Position numbers and translations under genes: made by a program. A DNA stretch of 50,355 bases from Pirellulales bacterium (GTDB lineage: Bacteria > Planctomycetota > Planctomycetia > Pirellulales > JAEUIK01): the NCBI GenBank assembly GCA_019694455.1, contig JAIBBY010000037.1:1-50355 (forward strand), given 5' to 3'. Below, in pieces: positions 8,146-17,747 of the stretch; within the stretch, counting starts at the first letter, position 1; every line of letters begins with the position of its first letter. Below the pieces are notes generated by a model. The model worked only from the letters and a program-made list of their open reading frames with translations, ran no database searches and was not told the origin of the DNA.

Positions 8146-10038
8146 CTAACTCGCGGAATGCGCAATTTTGAGCAACTGCGCGGCGACTTGCGCGAACAGC
8201 GTGGGCCAGTCTCCCGCCACCTGCTGGCGCCAGAGCCGCACGCTTGAATACCAAAGGGTGTCAGTGCGATCGGCAAGCCAGCGCCAACCCCAATGCGCTG
8301 GGAGCATTGCCCAGCAGGGGGCGCCGAGCGCGCCGGCCAAATGGACGGTGGCGTTGCCGACCGAAATCACCAAGTCGAGGGCCGCGATCTGGGCCGCGAA
8401 ATCGTCCAGATCACGTAGTGGATCGGATTCGGTGAAATGATGCAGTCGGACCTCGCCGGGCAGTTGGTCGCGCTCAAGAGCAGTGTCGCCATATTGGAGA
8501 TCGACCCAATCGACTTGCGGCAAATGGAGCAGCGGCAACCAATCTGCCAGTCGCGTGGTGCGGTGGCGGCGATGCTTGGGTGTCGTGCCGGCGATCCAAG
8601 AAATGCCCACTTTGAGACTCGGCCCTAGCGCAGAGTAACGATCGCGCCAGCGCTGTACCGCCGACAGATCGGGAACGAGATAGGGGCCACGATCGCCGAA
8701 TTCGCGTTCTTGCTGTCGCACATGTAGAGGCAGGCTACCCGCGGCAATCTGGCAAGTGATCCCGTGCGGCGTCAATTGATCCCATTGTTCCTGGCCGCGT
8801 TTCGCACCGATGACGCAAGCCTGCGGAAATGAGCGTTGCAGGAGGGGCGCTAGTCGATCGTCGCAAATCACGGCCACGCGGCGGGCTTGCCCCACAATGT
8901 CTGGGTAACAGGAGGCGAACATGATCTCGTCGCCGACTCCTTGTTCTCCCCAGACGAGCATCGAATGGTCGGTCAATGAGGCGCCGTCCCACGTGGGAAC
9001 CTGCAGTTGGGGCCGAGTGGGAGCATCGTTGGTACACCAGCGCCATTCATACTCGCGCCAGCCATTGGCAAAATCGCCCGCTTGCAACAATGCCAGCGCG
9101 CGATTGAGGCGGACTTCGCCGTGCCGCGGATCGATGGCGACCGCTCGCTCGTAGTTGGCGATGGCCAATTGAAGGTCGCCCTGCTCTTCGTACGTTTTTC
9201 CCAGATTATGCCAGGCCTCGAGCCGAGCGGGCGCCAACGCGATGGCTCGCTCGAAAAGTGCAATGGCCTGCTCGTATTCACCCAGGTCCTTGCAAAGCGT
9301 AGCCCAATTGACCAGGACTTCGTAAGAATGCGGCGCAACATGAAGCGCGGTCTGATAGGCAGCGGCGGCGTCTTCGTAACGCTCTTGCCGGTGCGACAAG
9401 CGCCCGAAGTTGATCCACAGCGCCACGTCGGATCGGTTCATCGCCAGTCCTTGCTCGAACGACTGTCGAGCGCGATCGAACTGTCCCAGTCGCCAATGCA
9501 AGAGGCCAAGCTGGCAGTAGGCGGGCGCATGCGACGGCGACTGTTGGATCGCCGACTGGAGCGTTTCGAGAGCCTTCTCAAATTGCCCTGCTTTGCTCTG
9601 CACGTTGGCAAGATTGCATTTTAGCTCCGGCGAATGAGGGCGCAGTTCACAAGCGCGCTGGCAACTTTCGAGCGATCCAGGCAAGTCGCCGGACTGCTCA
9701 AGGACTGCCGACAGGTTTTGCCAGGCCTCGACAAGTTCTGGCTGAAGCCGAACCGATGTGCGGTAGGAGTCGGCCGCATCGCCAATTCTTCCCGCCGCAG
9801 CCAGGGCGTCGCCCAGGTTGTAGTGGAGAATCGCGCTGGAGGGGGCCAAGCTCACGGCACGGCGAATGTGCGAGATCGCCTCGTCGACGCGTCCATTTTG
9901 TTTGGCGATTAGACCGAGCAAGTGTATCGCGTCGACATTGCCGGCTTCGACGGCCAGCACGCTACGGTACCCCTGCTCTGCCGCGATCAAGTCTCCATGC
10001 TGATGCGCCGCCAGGGCGTTCTGAATCGCGACGTTCAT
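8146..10038 (-). CDS. TPR-repeat glycosyltransferase, GT9/heptosyltransferase-like C-terminus
   Basis: The protein has 630 residues. About residues 1-325 are nine or so tetratricopeptide repeats (A..Y..A....P, with NLG/LG turns). Residues 330-625 are a GT-B type domain with the marks WGEQGVGDEIMFASC (363-377), LKVGISW (475-481), DLQYGD (513-518) and ALDLVISVGNATVHLAGALGA (553-573). The last part resembles the nucleotide-sugar binding half of heptosyltransferase-like enzymes. The domain pair recalls FlmG of Caulobacter, where TPRs bind flagellin and a GT modifies it. Its ATG overlaps the stop of the preceding 1697-residue TPR-GT gene by four bases, so translation is probably coupled. The flagellar target is inferred from its position between flagellin and fliD. 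Confidence 0.85.
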   Translation of the reverse strand: MNVAIQNALAAHQHGDLIAAEQGYRSVLAVEAGNVDAIHLLGLIAKQNGRVDEAISHIRRAVSLAPSSAILHYNLGDALAAAGRIGDAADSYRTSVRLQPELVEAWQNLSAVLEQSGDLPGSLESCQRACELRPHSPELKCNLANVQSKAGQFEKALETLQSAIQQSPSHAPAYCQLGLLHWRLGQFDRARQSFEQGLAMNRSDVALWINFGRLSHRQERYEDAAAAYQTALHVAPHSYEVLVNWATLCKDLGEYEQAIALFERAIALAPARLEAWHNLGKTYEEQGDLQLAIANYERAVAIDPRHGEVRLNRALALLQAGDFANGWREYEWRWCTNDAPTRPQLQVPTWDGASLTDHSMLVWGEQGVGDEIMFASCYPDIVGQARRVAVICDDRLAPLLQRSFPQACVIGAKRGQEQWDQLTPHGITCQIAAGSLPLHVRQQEREFGDRGPYLVPDLSAVQRWRDRYSALGPSLKVGISWIAGTTPKHRRHRTTRLADWLPLLHLPQVDWVDLQYGDTALERDQLPGEVRLHHFTESDPLRDLDDFAAQIAALDLVISVGNATVHLAGALGAPCWAMLPAHWGWRWLADRTDTLWYSSVRLWRQQVAGDWPTLFAQVAAQLLKIAHSAS

Positions 10039-13000
10039 GACATCGCGCCGTCTGAATGCATGTCGATGGCGAGCGGAGAGGACCCGCTCGCAAATCGAAA
10101 ATGTGGCGCGGGCGCCGCGCCGCGATCAGCACTTCGCTCGTGACGCAACTTCAGCAATTGAGCTCGAACCTGGCCAAAGACGTTGTCCCATTGACCGCGA
10201 ACACGCTGACGGACATAACTCACGCTGTGGTACCATGGCGATTCGGCAAGTCCATGGAACCAGCGCCAACTGGGAGCGGCGCACAACAGGAGCCACATGG
10301 GAGTGCCAACGGCGCCTACCAAATGGGCCGTCGCATTGCTTACTCCAATCACCAAATCCAGATTGGACACGGCGGCCGCGAGGTCATCCAAGTTGTGGCG
10401 CAAATCCAAGCCCGGCAGTTGATGCAACGGGCGCGCCCAGGCCGCTTCGAACGCGGCAACATCCGCCGCAGTGTCGCCATATTGCAGGTTAATCCATTCG
10501 ATGCCATCGAGTCCGGCGAGCGTTTGCCAGTCGGCCAAGGTGGTCGAACGTTGACGGCCTTCGTAGTTGTTGAATCCTCCTCGCCACGAGATCCCGACCT
10601 TGAGTCCGCTACCAAGTTCCGACACGATGTCGCGCCAATAGCGCGCTCGAGACGCGTCTGGCACGAGCAATTGACGCTGGCGAGGAAAGTCTGACAGTCG
10701 CGATCTGAGTCGGCGAGGCAAACTGCCGGCGGGCGTCTGCACATCAAATGTCCCCGCCGCGCCTTGCCAATCGGCGCGGTCCCAGCTTTCGCGCGGGTGA
10801 ATCTCCACGCCCGGAAAGCTGCGCTGAAACAAGGACACCAAGCGTGGTTCGCATTCGACGACTAACCGACGAGCGTTCGCCGCCAGGTCGGGCAGGCAGG
10901 AGGCGAACATGATTTCGTCGCCGACCCCTTGCTCCATGTGGACAAGCACCGACTTATCCTCCAGCGATTCCCCTTGCCAGAGCGGTTGCGTAAAGGGGCG
11001 AGCATGCGGGCCACCTTCGGCTTGCCAGCGCCATTCCCATTCTTCCCATCCTTCAGGAAACATCTGTTGCTGAATGCGCAACATGGCGCGATTTGCGTGC
11101 GCCGCGGCATTTTGCGGCGCGAGCTCCAAACCGCGATCAAAGCTGACAAGCGCCTCGGTCGGTTGCCCCAGTTCGCGCAGCACGCCGGCCAAGTGCAAAT
11201 GGGCGTCGGCATATTGGGGACGCACCGAGACAGCGCGGCGATAACATTCGACCGCTTGCGTCAGCCTTCCTTGATCGCGCAGCGCGCTGCCAATGTTGTT
11301 GTGGGCTTCGGCGTAATCGGGACGCATCGCGAGGGCCTGTTCGTAGGCGGAAATAGCGTCGTCATAGTGTCCTTGCGATTGCAGCAACGTGCCGAGATTG
11401 AGAAACCCCTCGGCGAGATGCGGGTTGAGCCGAACCGCGTCGCGCAAGTGGCTGATGGCGGCGTCGACCTGACCGCAATCGCGCAACGCGCTCGCCAGGT
11501 TGTAATGATAAATGCTATTCGCGGGATCGATTCGCACCGCCGCGCCGATTGATTGAATCGCGAAATCGAATCGCCGCGTCTGGTGAGCGAGCACGCCCAG
11601 CAGGTGCAAGGCATCGCCGTGATGTGGATCTTGTTCCAGTATCTGGTGGTAGGTGCGTTCGGCCTCCGTCAGCCGACCGGCGCGATGCTGCTTTAGCGCT
11701 CCGAGAAACGCCTCGGGGATCTTCTCCTTGGGCAATATGCCGACGCCAGTCGATGTTGGAGACGAAGTTGCGGCCGGCGGCGGCGACACGAGAGGCATGC
11801 GCCGCGCCTTCCGCTGGGGAACTTGAAGCAGATGCTGCTCCACTTCCTCAGCGACTCGGGCGTAGACTTCGTCCCAGTCGCCAGAGGTTGTTTGTCGGCG
11901 CAGGCGAACCGAGCCATACCAGGGCATCCAATCGTGATTGAGCAAGTATCGCCAGCCGGGAACGCGTGGCAACACGGTCCAGGTGGGCGTGCCCACGGCG
12001 CCGGCAACGTGAATCGTCGTGTTGCCGACGGAGACCACGGCGTCCAGCGCAGCAACCTGCGCGGCAAACCCATCGATATCGCTGAGCGGATCGGCGTCTT
12101 CCCAATCGTGGATCGTCACGCCCCAGCGCGCCCGCGCGGCTGCCAGGTCTTCTGACCATTCGCCATATTGCAAGTTGACGAAGTGAACTCCTGGAATTTG
12201 AAACAGGGGTTGCCAATGATCGAGCAAAGAGGTGCGGCGACGTTGTTCGCTGGAATGCCCGCCGGCGCGCCAGGAAATGCCGATCTTGGCGCCAGGTCCC
12301 AGCGCGTCGAATCGATCACGCCACAAGGCGACGGTTTCTGGTTCCGGCGCCAGAAAGCGTTCTTGCCGCGGGAATTGCTCCCATGTTTGCCGAAAGTAAT
12401 ACGGCAGCGTGCCCGCGTGTGTATAGAGATCGACATCGGCGGGCGGCTTCCATTGAAAGGTCGGGCCGCGCACCACGCTATGCACGCTGGCGCTGGGAAA
12501 TGAACGATGTAGCAGCTTTTCTAGGCGCGGGTCGCATGTCACGTGAACATGCCTGGCGCGCTGAACCACCTCGGGCAGGCACGACGCGAACATGATTTCG
12601 TCGCCCACGCCTTGTTCGGCATGCACGAGCAGGGTTTTTCCGGCTAAGGATGAGCCATCCCAAAGCGGCAGGTCGAAATGATCGAGCTTGACTTGCTCTG
12701 CTTTTTCACGCCAGGCATAGCCGGCCCAACCGCCCATGAAGTCGGCTTTCAACATGCAGGTGAGACCACGGTTCCAGTGGCCACGAGCGAACTGGGGGTC
12801 AAGCTGAAGAAGCTGATCGTAGCTCTGCAAAGCTTCGTTCAAGCTGCCTTGGTTCAAGTAGACATTAGCCAGGTTGTAGATGGCTTGAGCGCTTTGCGGC
12901 ATTAAATTCACACCGCGATGACAGATTGCGAGCGCCTCATCGAGTTTGCCCAAACGCTCGCAAATGACTCCCAAGTTCACATAGGCGGGTCCGGAATTGG

Positions 13001-15128
13001 GATCTAGTTCGATTACGCGGTGCAAGACGCGCTCGGCCTCTTCGTTCTTGAAGGCCTCGGTTAGCGCGACGGCGTAATCGAACTGCACATTCGCTCGCGC
13101 GTGGGCGATTGTGGCGGCCTCGTTCAATAACCTCAAGGCATCATCGCGCCGGCCGGACTGCTTGAGGAGCATGCCCAGTCGATGCAGCGCGTCGACGTGT
13201 TTGGGCGCCAGGCGCAGAATTTCACGAAAGATGCCCTCGGCGTGATGCGGCTCGCCGGCTTTTGCGAATTCGACTCCACGGGCGAACGCGTCGTTCAGAT
13301 TAGCGTCGACCAGTCGCCAGCGGACGTCGGAAATAGTCGCGCGACTTCGTTTCAGTTGATGGTCAGCGGCGTCGCGAATCGGCGGAATATTGGCGTTCGC
13401 TAAACAATCGGCAGAGCTATTGGCCACGATCGCATCGCGAACGGCGTTGATCAGCACGGGCCAATCGGCCTCGGCGCGCTGACGAAGCAGTCGCATGGTG
13501 GGGTACCACAGGCTGTCCTGGCGGTGATCCATCCAGCGCCAACTGGGAGAATGGGGAAGTAACGTCCACACCTGCGCGCCGATGGCGCCTGCCAGGTGGG
13601 CGTTGGTGTTGCCGATGGTGACCACCAGGTCGAGGGCCGCCATTTGCGCGGCGAGACCATCGAGGTCGTTCTGCGGATCGGCATCTTCCCAGTCATGGAG
13701 TTCGATGCCGAGTTCTCGTTCGACTTCAGCGACTTCGCGGCGGACGTCGCCGTATTGCAGATTCACAAAATGGACGTTGTCCAAAGTGAGCAACGATCGC
13801 CATTCGCCCAGCGGAATGGACCGCCGATACTTTTCTTCGTGGTCACTGCGTCCGCGCCACGAGATGCCAATTTTGAGCCCGGGTCCGAGTTGATTTAGGC
13901 GCTGGCGCCATTTGGCAACCTGCGCTGGGTCTGTTTGCAAGTACGAATTGCGGTGTGGAAAGCTTTCGAGTGTCGGGCGGTGATACCGCGGCAAGTTGCC
14001 GATGGGCGTCTGACAGTCGATGGGACGCACCTGACCGAGCCACGCCGGGGCATACCAGCCTTCGCGTGAATGGACAGTGGCCGTGGGAAATGATCTACGA
14101 TAGAGCGCGGTCAGTCGGGGATCGCATTCAATGACGCAATGTCGTGCATCGCGGATGGCGTCCGGCAGGCACGAGGCGAACATCAACTCATCGCCAACGC
14201 CTTGTTCGGAGTAGATGAACAGCGTTTGCTCCGAGGTGGGCTCACCACGCCACTGCGGCTGCGGCAATTCGCGCAGCGGAAGCTCGTCCTTCTTTTTCCA
14301 GCGCCACTCGTATTCTTGCCAACCGGCGGAGAACTTTCCTTGCCGCAACAAGATCAGACCGCGCAGCATGTGCGCCGCTGCATGATCGGGCGCAAGAGCA
14401 ATCGCTTTTTCATAGGACGCGAGCGCAGCGGAATAGCGTCCAGCGGCCTTGAGAGCGCGCGCATGGTTGTAATGCCATTCGGCATTACCGGGGTCGAGTT
14501 CCGATGCGCGCGCGAAGAGCCGGAGCGATTCTTCGACGCGCCCTTGATCGAGGAGCAAATTGGCCAAGTTTCCCAGGGCGGCCGAATATTGAGGATTTAG
14601 GCGCAGGGCATTGTCGTATGATTCGATCGATGACTCGATCTGCCCTGCCTCGCGCAACAGATTGCCGAGGTTGTAGTGGGCCTCGGCATGTTTGCTATCG
14701 AGCGAAATGGCACGGCGATATTGCTGTTCAGCCTCAGCTTGGTTGCCAAGCGCGTGAAAAGTGGCGCCCAGATTGCTGACGAGCGTTGCGGACTCTCCGC
14801 CCAACTCGATGGCGCGGCGATAGCATTCGATCGCCGCGGCGTAATGCTTTGCCTCGTCGAGCGCACATGCCAAATTGGCATGAAACGCCCAACGGTTGGG
14901 GGCCAGTTCGATGGCTTGACGAATGAGCGTGATCGCTTGTTCGGGGCGTCCGCGTTGTTGCTCAATAACACCGAGGAGGTGCAAGGCGTCGAAGTTCCGC
15001 GGGTCACGCGCAAGAATCCGCCGGTAAATTTCCGCCGCGTTGGCCAGATCGCCCTGTTGGTGACAGTTGACTGCCTGGCTGAGCAGCTCAACGTGCTTGC
15101 GTTCTTGAATCAAATCGGCAAGCGCCAC
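10035..15128 (-). CDS. Giant protein with three tandem TPR-glycosyltransferase modules
   Basis: This 1697-residue frame has no stop and repeats one plan three times. TPRs 1-265, GT 270-570; TPRs 605-795, GT 800-1095; TPRs 1135-1355, GT 1357-1660. Each GT part starts with GW.EYEWRW-like residues, followed by EQGVGDE(L/I)MFASCLP (near 308, 838 and 1399), then KIGISWR or KVGISWR, NLQYGD or NLQYGE, and a closing LD.V...GNT or SNA...H(L/V).GA.G segment. All three keep these motifs, so none looks like an obvious dead copy. The start codon is GTG with AAGGGG about eight bases upstream. The gene lies directly downstream of flagellin beyond a terminator and overlaps the next TPR-GT gene by ATGA. Likely cytoplasmic; a scaffolded glycosylation of flagellar axial proteins is inferred. 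Confidence 0.88.
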   Translation of the reverse strand: MALADLIQERKHVELLSQAVNCHQQGDLANAAEIYRRILARDPRNFDALHLLGVIEQQRGRPEQAITLIRQAIELAPNRWAFHANLACALDEAKHYAAAIECYRRAIELGGESATLVSNLGATFHALGNQAEAEQQYRRAISLDSKHAEAHYNLGNLLREAGQIESSIESYDNALRLNPQYSAALGNLANLLLDQGRVEESLRLFARASELDPGNAEWHYNHARALKAAGRYSAALASYEKAIALAPDHAAAHMLRGLILLRQGKFSAGWQEYEWRWKKKDELPLRELPQPQWRGEPTSEQTLFIYSEQGVGDELMFASCLPDAIRDARHCVIECDPRLTALYRRSFPTATVHSREGWYAPAWLGQVRPIDCQTPIGNLPRYHRPTLESFPHRNSYLQTDPAQVAKWRQRLNQLGPGLKIGISWRGRSDHEEKYRRSIPLGEWRSLLTLDNVHFVNLQYGDVRREVAEVERELGIELHDWEDADPQNDLDGLAAQMAALDLVVTIGNTNAHLAGAIGAQVWTLLPHSPSWRWMDHRQDSLWYPTMRLLRQRAEADWPVLINAVRDAIVANSSADCLANANIPPIRDAADHQLKRSRATISDVRWRLVDANLNDAFARGVEFAKAGEPHHAEGIFREILRLAPKHVDALHRLGMLLKQSGRRDDALRLLNEAATIAHARANVQFDYAVALTEAFKNEEAERVLHRVIELDPNSGPAYVNLGVICERLGKLDEALAICHRGVNLMPQSAQAIYNLANVYLNQGSLNEALQSYDQLLQLDPQFARGHWNRGLTCMLKADFMGGWAGYAWREKAEQVKLDHFDLPLWDGSSLAGKTLLVHAEQGVGDEIMFASCLPEVVQRARHVHVTCDPRLEKLLHRSFPSASVHSVVRGPTFQWKPPADVDLYTHAGTLPYYFRQTWEQFPRQERFLAPEPETVALWRDRFDALGPGAKIGISWRAGGHSSEQRRRTSLLDHWQPLFQIPGVHFVNLQYGEWSEDLAAARARWGVTIHDWEDADPLSDIDGFAAQVAALDAVVSVGNTTIHVAGAVGTPTWTVLPRVPGWRYLLNHDWMPWYGSVRLRRQTTSGDWDEVYARVAEEVEQHLLQVPQRKARRMPLVSPPPAATSSPTSTGVGILPKEKIPEAFLGALKQHRAGRLTEAERTYHQILEQDPHHGDALHLLGVLAHQTRRFDFAIQSIGAAVRIDPANSIYHYNLASALRDCGQVDAAISHLRDAVRLNPHLAEGFLNLGTLLQSQGHYDDAISAYEQALAMRPDYAEAHNNIGSALRDQGRLTQAVECYRRAVSVRPQYADAHLHLAGVLRELGQPTEALVSFDRGLELAPQNAAAHANRAMLRIQQQMFPEGWEEWEWRWQAEGGPHARPFTQPLWQGESLEDKSVLVHMEQGVGDEIMFASCLPDLAANARRLVVECEPRLVSLFQRSFPGVEIHPRESWDRADWQGAAGTFDVQTPAGSLPRRLRSRLSDFPRQRQLLVPDASRARYWRDIVSELGSGLKVGISWRGGFNNYEGRQRSTTLADWQTLAGLDGIEWINLQYGDTAADVAAFEAAWARPLHQLPGLDLRHNLDDLAAAVSNLDLVIGVSNATAHLVGAVGTPMWLLLCAAPSWRWFHGLAESPWYHSVSYVRQRVRGQWDNVFGQVRAQLLKLRHERSADRGAAPAPHFRFASGSSPLAIDMHSDGAMS

Positions 15129-15231
15129 GGCAGTCCCCTTGCGTCAGAAGGTCATCGCGCGGCCGGCAGCAATATGAGCTGCTTGCGCCAATGTGATAGC
15201 CCGAGGTGCTGGCGGCGTGACGATCGTCACA

Positions 15232-15297
15232 AAACGAAAAAACCGCCGATTCACCTATCTAAGATCGGATAGGTGAACCGGCGGCTGCGTTTTTCTT
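15232..15297 (-). terminator. Strong, possibly bidirectional terminator after flagellin
   Basis: A 17-base stem (15243-15259 with 15268-15284, one A-C mismatch) closes over an eight-base loop. On the minus strand it is followed by a TTTTTT run, on the plus strand by TTTTTC. It lies 49 bases past the flagellin stop. It would insulate the abundant flagellin message from the TPR-glycosyltransferase genes. Confidence 0.85.
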
Positions 15298-15332
15298 TCA
15301 GCTTTCGTCGGCGGAAACTTGTCCGACTAGGA

Positions 15333-17747
15333 CTAGATTCCTCGCAGGAGTTGGAGCACCTGCTGCGGCCGGGTGTTGGCGATGCCGAGCACCGCCGTGC
15401 CGGACTGCACCAGAATCTGCGCCCGAGTGAGCTTGGCGCTCTCTGCGGCGTAGTCGGCGTCGCGGATGGTGGCCTCGGCGTCCGACAAGTTGCTGATCGT
15501 GTCGTTCAACGTCTGGATGTTCGACTGCAGGGTCGTTCGCTGGAAGGCGCCCAACCGACCGCGTAGTTGAGTAATCTTGGAGATCACCTCATCGACCACG
15601 GCGGCGGCGGCGGTGGCGTCTGTAGAAAGCGCCTTGCTGTTACCAGAACGCAATTGGAACAAAGTCCCGTTGACACCACCAATCGTGGCGGTGCTGACGC
15701 CTTGGATGCCGAGACGGGCCTGCTGGTTCGACACCACATCGGGCCCCAACTGGAAGTTGGCGCCACCACCAGTGATGTTGAAGCTCAAGCTGGCGCCGTC
15801 GGACAAGTCCTTGGCGACATTGAAATTCATAGTCAGAGTCGCAGTGTTGATCGACGCGCGGAGGCCGTCGCCCGTGGCCTGTACGCCATTGATGCGAGCC
15901 CGCACATCTTGGCCGGCCGTACGCGTAGTCTGCGTGCCAGCCGAATCACTGGTGATGAAGCTACCACCCAGGGTGGTGTTCAGCGCTCGTGCCTGAACAA
16001 ATGCCTTGGAGCCATATTCGGTGGAAGTCAGTTCCAGATTGGTTCCGACAACCGTGGCCTCGACGCCAGTGGCATCGGACACCAAGTTGATGGCGGTGGA
16101 CATCTGCTGGATGGTCGTGCCACCACCGAGATTGAACACCTGGAACCCGTTCTTACCGCCAATCTCAAGGTTCAATGAGTTGGTCAGAGTTTGGGCCGAA
16201 TAGATCAGCTTGGCCTTCTTGGCCTGCTGATCGATCAACACCTCGACGCCAATCTGGCTCAGCGTGCCAAAGTTTGCTTGGTCGATGTTGATGTCTTGCA
16301 GGTTGACGTTGCTGGTGCCGCCGACGGTCAGAGCAGTTGTCGTCAGCGCCGCGGCGCCGCTTCCGTAGGCGCCTAGGCCGTTGCTGCCCGACGCGACCGA
16401 GGCGGAGAACAAGCCCTGCGACGTGATCGCCGTGGCGATTTGCGCGGCCGTGGAAACACCATCCTGGATGGTGACTGTGAGCGTCTTGCTCGTACCGTTG
16501 TACGAGGCGATTTCGGCGCCGGCCGATCCACCGGTTTGGAGGCGAACCGTCACGCCGTTGAGCGTGGCGCCAGCCGTGGTGGCACTGAGCTGAATCTGAT
16601 TTCCGTTCACACCGCCCGAGGTAACGCCCGCAGTGGTCGCGCCGTTGACGCCGCCACCGAAGGTGTCGTCCTGGAAGGCGCTGCCGAGGGTCACGCCGCC
16701 CGAGCTGCCACCGGCGATCGCCGCGGTGAAGGACGCCGAGAGTGACGAGCTTTGCAGGACCGAGATCAGGTTGCTCGCCGTGGTGACGCCGCTATCGATA
16801 GTGAACACGAGCGACGAACCAACAAGCGTGACGCCAGCAGTTCCGGTATGCGCGAAGCTAACGGTGATGCCGTTGCCGCTGGTACCAGCATATCCCTTGG
16901 CCGTGATGGCCAAGGCCGTGCCCGCTGTGGCGGTGGCATCGGTGAATCCCGTGCCGCCGGCAAATGTGCCCGAGCCGGTGGAGCCGTTGATCAACGCGCC
17001 ACTGACGGCGGTTGTCAACGACGAGGCACTCAAGGCAGTGAGAATTTGGTTGGCGGTGGTTGTACCGCTATTGATCACGAAGGTGAGCGAATTGCCGACC
17101 TTGGTGGCAGTGACCGCACCGCCGCGGGCGCCATCGATGAAATTGACGGTGATGCCGTTTCCGGCCGCTGCGGCCGAACCAATGGCGGTGAAGCGGATAT
17201 CGCCCCCGGTGGTGCCGCCCACGTTGGCGGTGACTGTCGTCGCAGCATTCGCATTGGCAGTCGTGCCAAACAGCGCGGCGGCGGTGGTTTCGATCGTGCC
17301 TGGCGACGTGGTGATGAAGTCCAAGCTGCCATCCAACAGGCGGCGGCCTTGGAACGACGTGACGCGGGCAATGCGATCGATCGAGTCCAACGACGAATCG
17401 ACCTGCAATTGATTGGCGGCGATCTGCTCGGCGCTCAGAGCGCCTGTGTTGGCGGCTTCGGAAACAAGTCCGCGGATATCATTGAGCAGCGAGCTGACCT
17501 GACCCAAGGCACTGTCCGCAGTGCTGATGATCTGGTTGGCGCGCTCGTTGTTGGTGATGGCCTTTTGTGTGCTGGTAATATCGCTTCGCAGCACTTCGCT
17601 AGCGATCAAACCGGCCGGATCGTCCTTGCCCGTATTGATGCGCAGACCGGTGCTCAACCGGGTCAACGCTTCCTGCAACTGGTCGTTGGATCGTGCCAGA
17701 TTCTTCTGGGCAATCAACGAACTGACATTTGTGTTAATACGAGTCAT
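15333..17747 (-). CDS. fliC: Flagellin with a large repeat-bearing central domain
   Basis: The 804-residue product has canonical flagellin ends. The N-terminus (MTRINTNVSSLIAQKNL, LSTGLRINTGKDDPAGL) forms D0/D1, and the C-terminus (about 660-804) ends in LTRAQILVQSGTAVLGIAN and QVLQLLRGI. The middle (about 150-660) is far larger than in a typical 300-500 residue flagellin. It is rich in Gly, Thr, Ser, Ala and Val, with three copies of a module of about 80 residues (183-262, 278-352, 384-465) shared with FliD and FlgL. The many Ser/Thr residues would suit O-glycosylation, matching the glycosyltransferase genes downstream. The ATG has GGGGAG 9-14 bases upstream. Flagellin is exported unfolded and polymerises into the filament. 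fliW and csrA lie just upstream, so translational control of this message is likely. Confidence 0.95.
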   Translation of the reverse strand: MTRINTNVSSLIAQKNLARSNDQLQEALTRLSTGLRINTGKDDPAGLIASEVLRSDITSTQKAITNNERANQIISTADSALGQVSSLLNDIRGLVSEAANTGALSAEQIAANQLQVDSSLDSIDRIARVTSFQGRRLLDGSLDFITTSPGTIETTAAALFGTTANANAATTVTANVGGTTGGDIRFTAIGSAAAAGNGITVNFIDGARGGAVTATKVGNSLTFVINSGTTTANQILTALSASSLTTAVSGALINGSTGSGTFAGGTGFTDATATAGTALAITAKGYAGTSGNGITVSFAHTGTAGVTLVGSSLVFTIDSGVTTASNLISVLQSSSLSASFTAAIAGGSSGGVTLGSAFQDDTFGGGVNGATTAGVTSGGVNGNQIQLSATTAGATLNGVTVRLQTGGSAGAEIASYNGTSKTLTVTIQDGVSTAAQIATAITSQGLFSASVASGSNGLGAYGSGAAALTTTALTVGGTSNVNLQDINIDQANFGTLSQIGVEVLIDQQAKKAKLIYSAQTLTNSLNLEIGGKNGFQVFNLGGGTTIQQMSTAINLVSDATGVEATVVGTNLELTSTEYGSKAFVQARALNTTLGGSFITSDSAGTQTTRTAGQDVRARINGVQATGDGLRASINTATLTMNFNVAKDLSDGASLSFNITGGGANFQLGPDVVSNQQARLGIQGVSTATIGGVNGTLFQLRSGNSKALSTDATAAAAVVDEVISKITQLRGRLGAFQRTTLQSNIQTLNDTISNLSDAEATIRDADYAAESAKLTRAQILVQSGTAVLGIANTRPQQVLQLLRGI
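16353..17201 (-). repeat. Three copies of the shared axial-protein module inside flagellin
   Basis: Copies lie at about 16962-17201, 16692-16916 and 16353-16598. Common positions are an opening (I/L)...A or T...G, then NG(I/V)TV.F or NGVTVRL, then (S/K)(L)T(F/V).I..G.(T/S)TA, then a Gly/Ser-rich end. The first two lack the G.E...Y strand that the third shares with FliD and FlgL, so they are the more derived copies. Confidence 0.75.

Noticed and set aside
10035..15128. The three TPR-GT modules as a CRISPR-like or simple DNA repeat
   Set aside because: Similarity is at protein level with diverged DNA; there are no short identical repeats with spacers.
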